Assembly (NCBI GenBank): GCA_051953655.1
Contig: JBQCIO010000354.1
Coordinates: 1 to 31,127 of the forward strand
Length of the DNA: 31,127 bases
Direction: 5' to 3'
DNA from: JBQCHF01 sp051953655
GTDB lineage: Bacteria > Actinomycetota > Actinomycetes > Motilibacterales > Motilibacteraceae
In this document: positions 23,910-31,127 of the stretch, piece after piece
Position numbering within the stretch: position 1 is the first letter of the stretch
Layout of the letters: each line of letters begins with the position of its first letter
Made by a program: the position numbers and the translations under genes
The notes under the pieces: model-generated
Told to the model about the DNA's origin: nothing
Database searches by the model: none
What the model saw: only the letters and a program-made list of their open reading frames with translations

Positions 23910-24587
23910 TCAGGCGGGGTCGAGGGCGTAGACCGTGGTGCGGCGCACGGGGGTGCTCTCGACGTCGACGCTGGTCTCGACGTCGTAGGACGCGAGCGGG
24001 CGCAGACCCTCCTCGGGCAGGAAGGCGCGGCCAGGGTCGCCGAGCAGCACGAGCGTGCCGTTGGCGGCGGCGGTCCTCAACCAGGGCAGGAAGCGGGCGG
24101 TCATCGCGCGGTCGTAGCAGACGTCGCCCGCGGTGAGGACGTCGACGCCGGGCGGGTCGGCGGCCAGCAGGTCGCGGGCCACGAAGGAGACCGCGAGGCC
24201 GTTGGCCTCGGCGTTGAGCGCCACCGCGGCGCCGCAGAACGGGTCGACGTCCGCGGCGGTCACCCGGGCGGCGCCGCAGCGCGCGGCGGCCAGGGCCACC
24301 AGCCCGCTGCCGGCGGCGACGTCGAGGACGGTGCGCCCACGCACCACCGCCGGGCTCTCCAGCAGGTAGCGGGCCACGCCCAGCCCGCCCGCCCAGGCCA
24401 CCGCCCAGAACGGCGGGGGCACCCCCTCCCGCGCCAGCTCGACCTCGGTCATCTCCCACAGCGGCGTGACCTCGTCGACCAGGTGCAGCGCCAGCTCGGG
24501 CAGGGCGTCGGGCCGGCGGAGCCGGGTGGTGCGGCGCACGAAGGCGCGCCGGGCCTCCTCGGCCGCGCGCTCCCCCGGATCGTCCAC
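23910..24587 (-). CDS. Class I SAM-dependent methyltransferase (ETF-beta lysine MTase-like)
   Basis: A 225-residue Rossmann-type methyltransferase. SAM motif I, VLDVAAGSGLVALAAA, begins at residue 87, with acidic motif II in TAADVDPFCGAAVALNAEAN and motif IV-like LTAGDVCYDRAMTARFLPW. The stretch PPPFWAVAWAGGLGVARYLL just before motif I is characteristic of the METTL20/PrmA-like group, whose studied members methylate lysines on electron-transfer flavoprotein beta or ribosomal L11. The substrate is therefore likely a protein lysine, but this is family-level inference. The start is GTG 24587 with GGGGGA directly upstream. It is divergent from zwf and its end lies 2 bases from the thiE stop. Confidence 0.82.
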   Translation of the reverse strand: MDDPGERAAEEARRAFVRRTTRLRRPDALPELALHLVDEVTPLWEMTEVELAREGVPPPFWAVAWAGGLGVARYLLESPAVVRGRTVLDVAAGSGLVALAAARCGAARVTAADVDPFCGAAVALNAEANGLAVSFVARDLLAADPPGVDVLTAGDVCYDRAMTARFLPWLRTAAANGTLVLLGDPGRAFLPEEGLRPLASYDVETSVDVESTPVRRTTVYALDPA

Positions 24588-24683
24588 TCCCCCAGCATGC
24601 CCCGCGCGTCGCCCCGGCCGGCGGGGGGTAGGGGCCGGGGCAGCAGGCGGCGGTGCAGCGTGCAGCGGCGGGAGGAGCGGACA

Positions 24684-26111
24684 GTGGCTGATCAGGACGG
24701 GCGCGCGGACGTGCTGGTGTGCGTGGGGATCACCGGCGACCTGGGCCGGAAGATGACCCTGCCGGCCCTGTACCGGCTGGAGAAGCGCGGGCTGCTCGAC
24801 GTCGACGTGCTCGGCGTCGGCCGGCAGGACCTCGGCGACGACGGGCTGCGCGACCGGGCGCGCGAGTCCGTGCACGAGGCCGCGAAGACGTGGGAGGACG
24901 ACGTCGACGACGACGTGCTCGAGCGGCTGTGCGGCCGGCTGCGCTACCTCGGCGGCGACCTCGGCGACGAGAAGCTCTACGCCCGCCTGAAGGACGCGCT
25001 CGAGGACTACGAGCTGCCGGTCGTCTACCTCGAGGTGCCGCCGTCGTTCTTCGGCAGCACCGTGGAGTCGATGGCCGAGGTCGGCATCACCGACCGGGCG
25101 CGGGTCGTGGTGGAGAAGCCGTTCGGCACCGACGAGGCCAGCGCGCACGAGCTCGAGCGGCGGCTCACCACCGTCCTGAAGCCGGAGCAGCTCTACCGGA
25201 TCGACCACTTCCTCGGTCTCGAGCCGGTGCAGGACATCGTCACGCTGCGCTTCGCCAACGCGCTGTTCGAGCCGCTGTGGAACCGCCAGCACATCGAGGC
25301 CGTGTTCGTCACCATGGCCGAGGACTTCGGCGTGGAGGACCGCGGCAACTTCTACGACGGCGTCGGCGCGATGCGCGACGTCGTGCAGAACCACGTGCTG
25401 TCCGTGCTGTCGCTGTTCGCGATGGAGGCGCCCACCGGCGGGGCCGACGCCACCGGCGACCGGCAGCTGGACCTGCTGCGGTGCGTCCCGCCGGTGGAGG
25501 TGAAGACCGCGGTGCGCGGCCAGTACCGCGGCTACCAGGACATCGACGGCGTGGCCGACGGATCCACGACCGAGACGTTCGTGGCGATGGAGCTGCGGGT
25601 CGAGAACCTGCGCTGGGCCGGGGTGCCGGTCTTCATCCGGGCGGGCAAGTGCCTGCCCGTGGAGGCGACCGAGGTGGTGGCGCGCTTCCGGCCGGTGCCG
25701 CGGATCCTCTACGAGGGCGCGGACGTGCCGCCGCGTCCGGCCAACGAGCTCGCGCTGCGCATCATCGGCAAGCCGGGCATGGACCTCGGCCTCAGCCTGC
25801 GCTCCCGTGACGGCAAGGCGGCCGAGCAGAAGCCCGCGCCGACCACGAAAGTCGACGTCGGCCTCGACTTCGAGGAGGAGCTCGGCGAGCCGCCCGAGCC
25901 CTACGAGCGGCTGCTGCACGCGGCGGTCCAGGGCGATCCGAGCAGGTTCCCGCGCTGGGACGTCGTGGCCGAGACCTGGCGGATCGTGCAGCCGCTGCTG
26001 GACGACCCGCCGCAGGTGCAGCCCTACGACAAGGGCACCTGGGGGCCGGGGGCGGCCGAGGAGCTGGTGCGGCGGTGGGGCGGGTGGCCCACCCCGCGCG
26101 GTCACTCCTGA
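24684..26111 (+). CDS. zwf: Glucose-6-phosphate dehydrogenase (Zwf1-type)
   Basis: A 475-residue cytoplasmic enzyme that oxidises glucose-6-phosphate to 6-phosphogluconolactone with NAD(P). The nucleotide motif reads GITGDLGRK (15-23), EKPFG is at 144-148 and the active-site motif RIDHFLG at 172-178, with Phe in place of the common Tyr. GITGDLxRKM and the phenylalanine variant match the Zwf1 branch known from mycobacteria, not the Zwf2-OpcA branch. Consistently, no opcA, tal, tkt or pgl gene is adjacent. The GTG start has GGAGGAG six bases upstream. A strong hairpin terminator follows eight bases after the stop. A second zwf elsewhere in the genome is likely. Confidence 0.93.
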   Translation: MADQDGRADVLVCVGITGDLGRKMTLPALYRLEKRGLLDVDVLGVGRQDLGDDGLRDRARESVHEAAKTWEDDVDDDVLERLCGRLRYLGGDLGDEKLYARLKDALEDYELPVVYLEVPPSFFGSTVESMAEVGITDRARVVVEKPFGTDEASAHELERRLTTVLKPEQLYRIDHFLGLEPVQDIVTLRFANALFEPLWNRQHIEAVFVTMAEDFGVEDRGNFYDGVGAMRDVVQNHVLSVLSLFAMEAPTGGADATGDRQLDLLRCVPPVEVKTAVRGQYRGYQDIDGVADGSTTETFVAMELRVENLRWAGVPVFIRAGKCLPVEATEVVARFRPVPRILYEGADVPPRPANELALRIIGKPGMDLGLSLRSRDGKAAEQKPAPTTKVDVGLDFEEELGEPPEPYERLLHAAVQGDPSRFPRWDVVAETWRIVQPLLDDPPQVQPYDKGTWGPGAAEELVRRWGGWPTPRGHS

Positions 26112-26118
26112 CCGAGCC

Positions 26119-26150
26119 GACCCCGGCGCCCGAGTGGGCGCCGGGGTCCT
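26119..26150 (+). terminator. Rho-independent-type terminator of zwf
   Basis: GACCCCGGCGCCC (26119-26131) and GGGCGCCGGGGTC (26136-26148) form a perfect 13-bp stem with a GAGT loop. Being symmetric, it also faces the convergent small-membrane-protein operon. Confidence 0.85.
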
Positions 26151-26167
26151 GCCCGTTCATCGCCTCG

Positions 26168-26201
26168 TCATCGCTGCTGTCATCGCTGCTGTCGTCGCTG
26201 C
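26168..26201. repeat. Tandem repeat, 12 bp x about 2.8
   Basis: TCATCGCTGCTG at 26168 and 26180, then TCGTCGCTGC. The unit is four codons long and on the minus strand reads CAG-CAG-CGA-TGA, so it contains the stop of the 59-residue membrane protein, with a second in-frame stop in the next copy. Confidence 0.8.
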
Positions 26202-26359
26202 CCCACCCACGAGCCGCCGGTGACTGCGACCGCGATGAGCACCGACAGCCAGAACCCCTCGACGGTCAGGCCGTGCCGCCACAGGCCGGTGACCACCAGG
26301 GCCACGACCAGGCCGGTGAGGAACACCAGGGCCAGGCGAGCGGGCCGAGCGGTGCTCAC
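26180..26359 (-). CDS. Small membrane protein, unknown (59 aa)
   Basis: A 59-residue protein with two predicted membrane helices, about residues 8-26 (RLALVFLTGLVVALVVTGL) and 36-50 (FWLSVLIAVAVTGG), joined by a short WRHGLTVEG loop and ending in a basic QRRQQR tail. The GTG start overlaps the stop of the 79-residue gene (GTGA), so translation is coupled. It is the last gene of the operon headed by the secreted protein. No family recognised. The stop lies in a 12-bp tandem repeat. Confidence 0.6.
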   Translation of the reverse strand: MSTARPARLALVFLTGLVVALVVTGLWRHGLTVEGFWLSVLIAVAVTGGSWVGQRRQQR

Positions 26360-26595
26360 CGCCGCCACCGCGCCGGTCGGACCAGGCAGGTGACGACCAT
26401 CGCGACGGTCACCAGGCACAGGCCCGCCCGCAGCGGCTGGCCCTGGCTGAGCTCGCTCCCGCACACCCGGATCAGGGCGAGGACGAGGAGGACGCGCAGG
26501 AGCGGGGCCAGGGACCGTCGCCGAGCACGGGTGGTCGCACCCGGGTCGGCCGCGCGGCGCTCCGTCTCCCGCGGGCGCTCGAGAAGCGTGTTCAT
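26356..26595 (-). CDS. Small membrane protein, unknown (79 aa)
   Basis: A 79-residue protein with a charged, Arg-rich N-terminus (residues 1-29) and two predicted membrane helices, about 31-46 (LAPLLRVLLVLALIRV) and 56-72 (AGLCLVTVAMVVTCLV). GAGGAGG about eight bases before the ATG is a strong ribosome site and overlaps the end of the secreted-protein gene, 13 bases upstream. Co-transcription with the secreted protein and the 59-residue protein is very likely. I recognise no family; roles such as immunity, export help or anchoring for the secreted protein are guesses from position. Confidence 0.65.
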   Translation of the reverse strand: MNTLLERPRETERRAADPGATTRARRRSLAPLLRVLLVLALIRVCGSELSQGQPLRAGLCLVTVAMVVTCLVRPARWRR

Positions 26596-26608
26596 GCGAC
26601 GTCCCTCC

Positions 26609-27487
26609 TCAGTGGCAGTTGCTGACCGAGTGGCCGGCGTAGGCGCCCCAGTACCGGAACTTCAGCGTCAGGGTGCAGCGGGGGTGGTAGTTGTCCGAGA
26701 CGTAGCTGCCCAGGATCGCACCTGCGGCCGCGCCGCCGGCCGCGCAGAACAGGTCTCCGGGGCCGAGCTCCAGGCAGACGGCGGCGGCCACGGCGGCGCC
26801 GGCGGCGACACCGCCGGCCACCAACGCCCGCTGATCGGTGCCGTTGAGGTGGATGTAGATGTTCCACCCGAACGAGACCGACGGGTCGGCGACCACCGGG
26901 AAGGCGGTCTGCGGGGTGACGTCGAGCTGCTGCACGAGGGTCCGGCCCCGCACGACGTACCGCGTGCTGACGGCGGCGCCGTGAGCGTCGACCGCCCAGG
27001 GCGCGGCGATGACGAAGTCGACCGTGCCGTCGGGCGCCGAGAGCTGCACGCTGCCGTCGGGCATGACCGTCGCGGCGTCGGCCGAGGGGCCGTCGATGCG
27101 CCAGCGCAGGGTGCCGGCCGCCTTCCGGTCCTTCACCACGGACATCACGCGGGCGCCCGTGCGGGTGGTCTGGACCACCGCGCCGCCGCCCTCGCCCACG
27201 AACGACGTCAGCCCGGTGCGCTGACCCTGGTGGCGCAGCGCGCCCAACGGCACGAGCCGCAGCGTGTTGCCGGCCAGGGACAGGGAGACCGAGGCGTCGC
27301 TGCTGGTGGAGACGGTGCCGGCCGCCGGCGCGGCGACCGTCTCGGCGAGCACCTGCGGCGCCTCGTCCTGGATCACGGCCAGCGGTGAGGACTCGTCGGC
27401 GAGCGCCGGCAGTGCCTGCGTCGCGGTGAGCCCGGTGGTCAGCAGCAGCCCGACGAGGGCTGTCGAGGCCAGCTTCCGGATTCTCAT
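26609..27487 (-). CDS. Secreted protein, unknown, four-Cys C-terminal domain (292 aa)
   Basis: A 292-residue exported protein. The signal peptide is clear: MRIRKLAST, a hydrophobic core, and a likely cleavage after ALPALA (residue 30). Residues about 60-195 are strand-rich and polar (SVSLSLAGNTLRLVPLG; MPDGSVQLSAPDGTVDFVI). Residues 196-216 contain FPVVADPSVSFGWNIYIHLN, a pattern I associate with an uncharacterised actinobacterial secreted family. Residues 220-262 are a Gly/Ala-rich hydrophobic stretch, followed by a basic/aromatic tail. All four cysteines (238, 248, 271, 291) are in this C-terminal part, so two disulfides are likely. The ATG has GGGGGAG five bases upstream. First gene of a three-gene operon with two small membrane proteins. 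Function unknown; a membrane-active or anchored surface protein is possible. Confidence 0.75.
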   Translation of the reverse strand: MRIRKLASTALVGLLLTTGLTATQALPALADESSPLAVIQDEAPQVLAETVAAPAAGTVSTSSDASVSLSLAGNTLRLVPLGALRHQGQRTGLTSFVGEGGGAVVQTTRTGARVMSVVKDRKAAGTLRWRIDGPSADAATVMPDGSVQLSAPDGTVDFVIAAPWAVDAHGAAVSTRYVVRGRTLVQQLDVTPQTAFPVVADPSVSFGWNIYIHLNGTDQRALVAGGVAAGAAVAAAVCLELGPGDLFCAAGGAAAGAILGSYVSDNYHPRCTLTLKFRYWGAYAGHSVSNCH

Positions 27488-27545
27488 ATGACTCCCCCGA
27501 GTCTTTGTGGTCCGACGACCTGTCGTCGTCGAACGTGCAGCGCGC

Positions 27546-27551
27546 ACGCTA
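27546..27551 (-). promoter_or_regulatory. -10 element of the secreted-protein operon
   Basis: TAGCGT on the minus strand, about 59 bases before the start codon. The leader carries a small CGACGAC/GTCGTCG hairpin at about 27514-27531. Confidence 0.4.
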
Positions 27552-27631
27552 GCAGCGCATTCACGGCACGAGGGACATCTGTCGCACAAGGCCGCTTCCG
27601 GGCCTGTCTCGTCACCTGGATGGCGGGTGCG

Positions 27632-27637
27632 TACCGT
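27632..27637 (+). promoter_or_regulatory. -10 element for leaderless DUF192 gene
   Basis: TACCGT seven bases before GTG 27645, the same arrangement as at murL and thiD. Confidence 0.45.
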
Positions 27638-27644
27638 TCGCCGG

Positions 27645-28208
27645 GTGGAGGACGAGCGACCGCCGGCGGCCGGCTCGGGCAGGCCGCGGCCCCGGCGGAC
27701 GAGGGGGAAGGACGGTGCGGCCGCGCCCCGTGCCGTCGCCGGAGCCCTCGTCGTGGCCGTCGCCCTCGGGATGGCGGGGTGCGCCGGCTCGGCCGGCGCG
27801 GCGCGGCCCTCCCCGGCCGCTGCGGGCGTCACCAGCCCCCTGCCCGCACAGCGGTCCCTCACGATCGAGGGGCTGGCCGCGCCGTTGCGGGTGGAGGTGG
27901 CCGGCACGGCAGCCGAGCAGGAGCACGGCCTGATGGGCCGGCGCGTGGTGCCGGCCGGCACCGGGATGCTCTTCCCGTTCTCCCCGCCCGTGGCGCAGTC
28001 GTTCTGGATGCGCGACACGCTGGTCCCGCTGGACATCGCGTGGATCCGCGCCGGCCGGGTGGTGGGCACGACCCGGATGGCGCCGTGCCCGGACCTTGGG
28101 CCGAAGTGCCCGGTCTACCCGTCGCCCGGCCCGGTGGACGCGGCGCTGGAGGTGGGCGCGGGCGGCCTCTCGAGCGTGCGGCCCGGCGCCGCGGTGCGGC
28201 TGGGCTGA
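27645..28208 (+). CDS. DUF192-family lipoprotein
   Basis: A 187-residue predicted lipoprotein. After an Arg-rich head, VAGALVVAVALGMAGC is a signal sequence with lipobox GMAGC and lipid-modified Cys46. The mature part is the DUF192 fold: EQEHGLMGRRVVPAGTGMLF, FWMRDTLVPLDIAWI and VGTTRMAPC are its signatures. DUF192 proteins are small beta-rich and mostly exported; some in archaea and bacteria sit near transport genes, but the biochemical role is not established. The GTG at 27645 has no ribosome site but a -10 hexamer seven bases upstream. It is divergent from the secreted-protein operon and lies 100 bases before the enoyl-CoA hydratase gene, which has its own promoter. Confidence 0.85.
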   Translation: MEDERPPAAGSGRPRPRRTRGKDGAAAPRAVAGALVVAVALGMAGCAGSAGAARPSPAAAGVTSPLPAQRSLTIEGLAAPLRVEVAGTAAEQEHGLMGRRVVPAGTGMLFPFSPPVAQSFWMRDTLVPLDIAWIRAGRVVGTTRMAPCPDLGPKCPVYPSPGPVDAALEVGAGGLSSVRPGAAVRLG

Positions 28209-28232
28209 GCCACGCCGACCATGGCCACCGCG

Positions 28233-28238
28233 TAGGTT
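28233..28238 (+). promoter_or_regulatory. -10 element of the enoyl-CoA hydratase gene
   Basis: TAGGTT, about 70 bases before the start codon, in the 100-base gap after the DUF192 gene. Confidence 0.4.
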
Positions 28239-28308
28239 GGCGGCCACTCCCGCGCCGCCCGGAGCCGGCCGCAGAACCGGCCCCCACCAGATCCACGAGG
28301 AGCCCTCC

Positions 28309-29112
28309 GTGACCGACCCCGCTGCCGTTCCCGACGAACCGGAGCTGCTGGTCGACGTCGCCGACGGCGTCGCGGTGCTCACGCTCAACCGGCCGGCCAA
28401 GCTCAACGCCGTGACCGGCAGCCTGGGCAACGCCTACGTCGAGGCGCTGGAACGGGCCGACGACGACCCCGCCGTGCGGGCGGTCGTCGTGACGGGTGCG
28501 GGGCGCGGGTTCTGCGCGGGAGCCGACCTGGGCAACCTCGCCAGGATCAGCCGGCAGGAGCACGAGCCGACCTTCCCGCCGGACGGGCGCTCGTTCCCGC
28601 CGGTGATCCGCAAGCCGCTCGTCGCCGCGGTGAACGGCCCGTGCGCCGGGCTCGGCGTGGTGCTGGCCCTGGGCGCGGACCTGCGCTTCGCCTCCCGCAC
28701 CGCCACCTTCACCACGGCCTTCGCCCGGCTCGGGCTGGTGGCCGAGTACGGGCTGTCCTGGATGCTGCCGCGGCTGGTCGGGCCCGGCCACGCCCTGGAC
28801 CTGCTGATGTCCGGCCGCATCGTGGACGCCGAGGAGGCGGCGCGGATGGGGCTGGTGGAGCGGCTCGTCGACGACGCGCTGGCCGCCGCGCTGGACTACG
28901 CGCGGCTGCTGGCCACCACGACGTCGCCGCGCTCGATGGCGACCGTGAAGGCGCAGGTGCTGCGCGACCTCGAGGGCGACCGGGACCGGTCGGTGGCCGA
29001 GGCCGGCGCGCTCATGCGGGAGAGCTTCGGCTGGCCGGACCTGCCCGAGGGGCTCGCGGCGTTCACCGAGAAGCGGGCGCCCCGCTTCCCGCCACTCCCG
29101 CCGCGCGGCTGA
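28309..29112 (+). CDS. Enoyl-CoA hydratase/isomerase family protein
   Basis: A 267-residue crotonase-fold enzyme acting on acyl-CoA thioesters in the cytoplasm, probably hydrating trans-2-enoyl-CoA in beta-oxidation or a related degradation route. The opening VAVLTLNRPAKLNAVT, the oxyanion-hole motifs GRGFCAGADL (about residues 64-73) and NGPCAGLGVVLALGADLRFA (about 108-127), and FTTAFARLGLVAEYGLSWML with a glutamate at the expected catalytic region, are all present. A 20-residue insertion after the first oxyanion motif (SRQEHEPTFPPDGRSFPPV) is longer than in short-chain EchA. The GTG has GAGGAG six bases upstream. Exact substrate is open; isomerase or hydratase cannot be decided from sequence. 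Confidence 0.9.
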   Translation: MTDPAAVPDEPELLVDVADGVAVLTLNRPAKLNAVTGSLGNAYVEALERADDDPAVRAVVVTGAGRGFCAGADLGNLARISRQEHEPTFPPDGRSFPPVIRKPLVAAVNGPCAGLGVVLALGADLRFASRTATFTTAFARLGLVAEYGLSWMLPRLVGPGHALDLLMSGRIVDAEEAARMGLVERLVDDALAAALDYARLLATTTSPRSMATVKAQVLRDLEGDRDRSVAEAGALMRESFGWPDLPEGLAAFTEKRAPRFPPLPPRG

Positions 29113-29126
29113 TGCACGTGCTCGGT

Positions 29127-29132
29127 TAGCGT
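29127..29132 (+). promoter_or_regulatory. -10 element of the quinone oxidoreductase gene
   Basis: TAGCGT, 35 bases before the GTG start, with no obvious -35. Confidence 0.4.
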
Positions 29133-29167
29133 GCGGGCACCAGCAGCGCGAGGCGAGGAGGCACCCG

Positions 29168-30157
29168 GTGCGGGCATGGCAGGTGCACGAGAACGGTGAG
29201 CCGGCGGACGTCCTGCGCCTGGAGGACGTGCCCGACCCGACGCCCGGCCCGGGCCAGCTGCTGGTGCGGGTGGAGTCGGCGGCGCTGAACTTCCCCGACG
29301 TCCTGCTCTGCCAGGGCAAGTACCAGGAGAGGCCGCCGCTGCCGTTCACCCCCGGGGTGGAGCTGCACGGCGAGGTCGTCGCCGTGGGCGAGGGGGTCGG
29401 TCGGTTCGCCGTCGGCGACGCCGTGATCGGCACTCCGGGTCTGCCCCGCGGATCGTTCGCCGAGCTGGCCGTCGTCGACGAGCGGGCGGCCTACCCGGCC
29501 CTGCCCGCCCTGTCCTCCGCGCAGAACGCCGGGCTGTTCCTCACCTACCAGACCGGTCATGTCGCCCTGCACCGGCGGGCGAACCTGCAGCCGGGCGAGG
29601 TGCTGCTCGTGCACGGCGGCGCCGGGGGCGTGGGTACCGCGGCGATCCAGCTCGGCAAGGCTGCCGGCGCCACCGTGATCGCCACCGCCGGCGGCCCGGA
29701 GAAGGTCGAGGTGTGCCGGCGGATGGGCGCGGACGTGGCGGTCGACTACCGCGCCGACGACTTCGTCCCCGTGGTCAAGGAGGTCACCGGAGGCCGCGGC
29801 GCCGACGTCGTCTACGACCCGGTGGGCGGCGACGTCTTCGAGCGCTCGCTCAAGTGCGTCGCCTTCGAGGGCCGGGTGCTGGTCATCGGCTTCACCCAGG
29901 GCCGGTTCGGCCAGGCGCCCACCAACCACGCGCTGGTGAAGAACTACTCGGTCGTGGGCGTGCACTGGGGGCTCTACCGGAAGATGGACCCGGCCGTGAT
30001 CGAGGCGGCCCAGCGCGACCTCGAGCAGCTCGCCGACAAGGGGCTCATCAGCCCCTACGTGTCCGAGGAGGTCGCGATGGCCGACCTCCCCGCCGCGCTC
30101 ACCCGGCTCGGGTCGCGCGGCACCACCGGGAAGGTGGTCGTGCACCCGCACGAGTGA
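29168..30157 (+). CDS. NADPH:quinone oxidoreductase (zinc-less MDR family)
   Basis: A 329-residue medium-chain dehydrogenase/reductase without the zinc-ligand cysteines. The N-terminal domain has ALNFPDVLLCQGKYQ (the quinone oxidoreductase signature region) and FTPGVELHGEVVAVGEGV. The Rossmann domain has LLVHGGAGGVGTAAIQLGKA at about residues 147-166 (NADPH site) and VVYDPVGGDVFERSL. These features match QorA-like enzymes, which reduce quinones or activated enones with NADPH. The GTG has AGGCGAGGAGG about seven bases upstream. It follows the enoyl-CoA hydratase by 55 bases on the same strand but has its own -10; both could act in acyl or aromatic degradation. Confidence 0.9.
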   Translation: MRAWQVHENGEPADVLRLEDVPDPTPGPGQLLVRVESAALNFPDVLLCQGKYQERPPLPFTPGVELHGEVVAVGEGVGRFAVGDAVIGTPGLPRGSFAELAVVDERAAYPALPALSSAQNAGLFLTYQTGHVALHRRANLQPGEVLLVHGGAGGVGTAAIQLGKAAGATVIATAGGPEKVEVCRRMGADVAVDYRADDFVPVVKEVTGGRGADVVYDPVGGDVFERSLKCVAFEGRVLVIGFTQGRFGQAPTNHALVKNYSVVGVHWGLYRKMDPAVIEAAQRDLEQLADKGLISPYVSEEVAMADLPAALTRLGSRGTTGKVVVHPHE

Positions 30158-30224
30158 GAAGTCGTTTGCGGGCCATGGCTCGCGCGCACCAGACTCCGCC
30201 TACGACGGGGAGTAGGAGATCGTC

Positions 30225-31082
30225 ATGCGCGTGGAGCAGCTGCCGGACCCGCAGTCGTTCCTGGCCGCCACCGAGGCGGTGCGGGGCGCCGAACCGGTCC
30301 TGACCAACGTCATCGGCAGCGTCGCGCGGACCGTGCTGGACGGCCGGGAGTACGAGCGCTGCTGGTGGTGGGTGGTGCGCGACGACCACGGCGCGGTCGT
30401 CGGCTGCGCGATGCGCACGGCGCCGTTCCTGCTCGCGGTGTCGCCGATGCCCGACGAGGCCGCCGCGGCGCTGGGGCGCGAGGTCGCCGCGGCCGACCCC
30501 CGGCTGCCCGGGTCGGTGGGCCCGGCCGACGTCGTCGCCGCCGTGCTGGACGCCGCCGCCCCGGGGATGCCGCGCCACGTCCACCGCGACGAGCTCGTCC
30601 GGGTGCTGCACGACTTCCGTCCGGCCACCGGCGTCGCCGGTACGTCGCGGCCTGCGAGAGCCGCGGACGTGGAGCTCCTCGTGGACTGGTTCAGGCTGTT
30701 CACGGCGGAGGCCGGGGTCGCCGTGCCGCACGACGACCTGCGCGCCAACGTGATGGGGCGCGTGGAGCAGGGTGCCCTGCGGGTGTGGGAGGTGGACGGC
30801 AGGCCGGTGGCGATGGCGGGCCACGCCCCCCTGGTCGCCACGCCCGCCGGCTCGGTGGGCAGGATCGGGCCGGTCTTCACCCCGGTGGAGGAGCGCCGGC
30901 GCGGCTACGGCGCCGCCGTCACCTCCGCGGTCGCCGCGGCGCTGCTGCCCCGGTGCAGCACGGTGATGCTCTACACCGACGCCGCCAACCCGACCAGCAA
31001 CGGCGTCTACGCGCGGCTCGGCTTCGACGTCGTCGCGCAGATCGTCGAGGTCCTCCTCGAACGCACCCCCTCCTCGCCGTGA
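30225..31082 (+). CDS. GNAT-family N-acetyltransferase
   Basis: A 285-residue protein whose C-terminal half (about residues 145-280) is a GNAT acetyltransferase. The acetyl-CoA site, motif A, is VEERRRGYGAAVTSAVAAAL (R-R-x-x-G-x-G/A pattern), preceded by strand RIGPVFTP and followed by VMLYTDAANPTSNGVYARLGF (motif B region). The N-terminal half is a degenerate GNAT-like domain with no clear acetyl-CoA loop, as in many actinobacterial two-domain members. Acceptor unknown. The ATG has GGAGTAGGAG six bases upstream. Its stop codon TGA belongs to the palindromic repeat at 31077. Confidence 0.87.
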   Translation: MRVEQLPDPQSFLAATEAVRGAEPVLTNVIGSVARTVLDGREYERCWWWVVRDDHGAVVGCAMRTAPFLLAVSPMPDEAAAALGREVAAADPRLPGSVGPADVVAAVLDAAAPGMPRHVHRDELVRVLHDFRPATGVAGTSRPARAADVELLVDWFRLFTAEAGVAVPHDDLRANVMGRVEQGALRVWEVDGRPVAMAGHAPLVATPAGSVGRIGPVFTPVEERRRGYGAAVTSAVAAALLPRCSTVMLYTDAANPTSNGVYARLGFDVVAQIVEVLLERTPSSP

Positions 31083-31127
31083 TCAAGCAGGAATGGTGAG
31101 GGTGCCTCACCATTCCTGCTTGATCAC
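31077..31127. repeat. Palindromic repeat, second copy (cut by window edge)
   Basis: The left arm begins CCGTGATCAAGCAGGAATGG and continues TGAGG; the right arm CCTCACCATTCCTGCTTGAT plus CAC is perfectly complementary over the visible length. The centre is only GTG. It matches the element at 20804-20856 in layout and most arm positions and again supplies the upstream gene's TGA stop. It is probably also a terminator. Confidence 0.85.

Overview
This window looks like a chromosomal segment of a very GC-rich actinobacterium. Gene content (GTP-dependent PEP carboxykinase, an actinobacterial-type thiamine cluster, MurL/MurD2, many GTG starts, short -10-only promoters and apparent leaderless starts) fits the Geodermatophilaceae or a close relative; the family assignment is inference. 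I see no phage, plasmid backbone, rRNA or CRISPR array. Most genes are housekeeping or accessory metabolism.

Region by region. (1) 1-4853: the start of a GAF/PAS sensor gene cut by the window edge, a medium/long-chain acyl-CoA ligase, tRNA-Ser(GCU) and pckG, with paired 20-bp-spaced direct repeats upstream of pckG. (2) 5189-7568: tRNA-Arg(ACG), then a pocket with visibly weaker third-position GC bias holding possible tiny ORFs, an AraC-type regulator and a SnoaL-like cyclase, probably acquired. (3) 7569-13187: an uncharacterised acidic protein, an unusual fusion of an Atg22-like MFS transporter with a PlsC-type acyltransferase, a ROK repressor, and a divergent sulfatase whose promoter overlaps an inverted repeat. 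(4) 13188-13349: a 162-bp MITE-like element with 18-bp imperfect terminal inverted repeats and a TAG target duplication. (5) 13355-15987: murL and murD2, translationally coupled, forming the alternative route that installs D-glutamate in peptidoglycan by epimerising UDP-MurNAc-L-Ala-L-Glu. (6) 16116-18456: a Gfo/Idh/MocA oxidoreductase and a hydroxyacid-oxoacid transhydrogenase. (7) 18494-23907: the thiamine region: thiD, riboswitch-cytX (HMP uptake), riboswitch-thiO-thiS-thiG (thiazole) and thiE (coupling). thiC and thiF are not here. (8) 23910-26148: a methyltransferase and a Zwf1-type glucose-6-phosphate dehydrogenase with a strong terminator. (9) 26180-27487: an unrecognised secreted protein with a four-cysteine C-terminal domain followed by two overlapping tiny membrane proteins. 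(10) 27645-31127: a DUF192 lipoprotein, an enoyl-CoA hydratase, a quinone oxidoreductase and a GNAT protein.

A conserved 50-55 bp palindrome occurs after cytX and again at the right window edge; in both places it supplies the stop codon of the upstream gene. The items I rate most worth following are this repeat, the MurL/MurD2 pair, the MFS-PlsC fusion, the secreted-protein/small-membrane-protein operon and the MITE-like element. All calls come from reading the sequence and recalled family knowledge; no database search was run.
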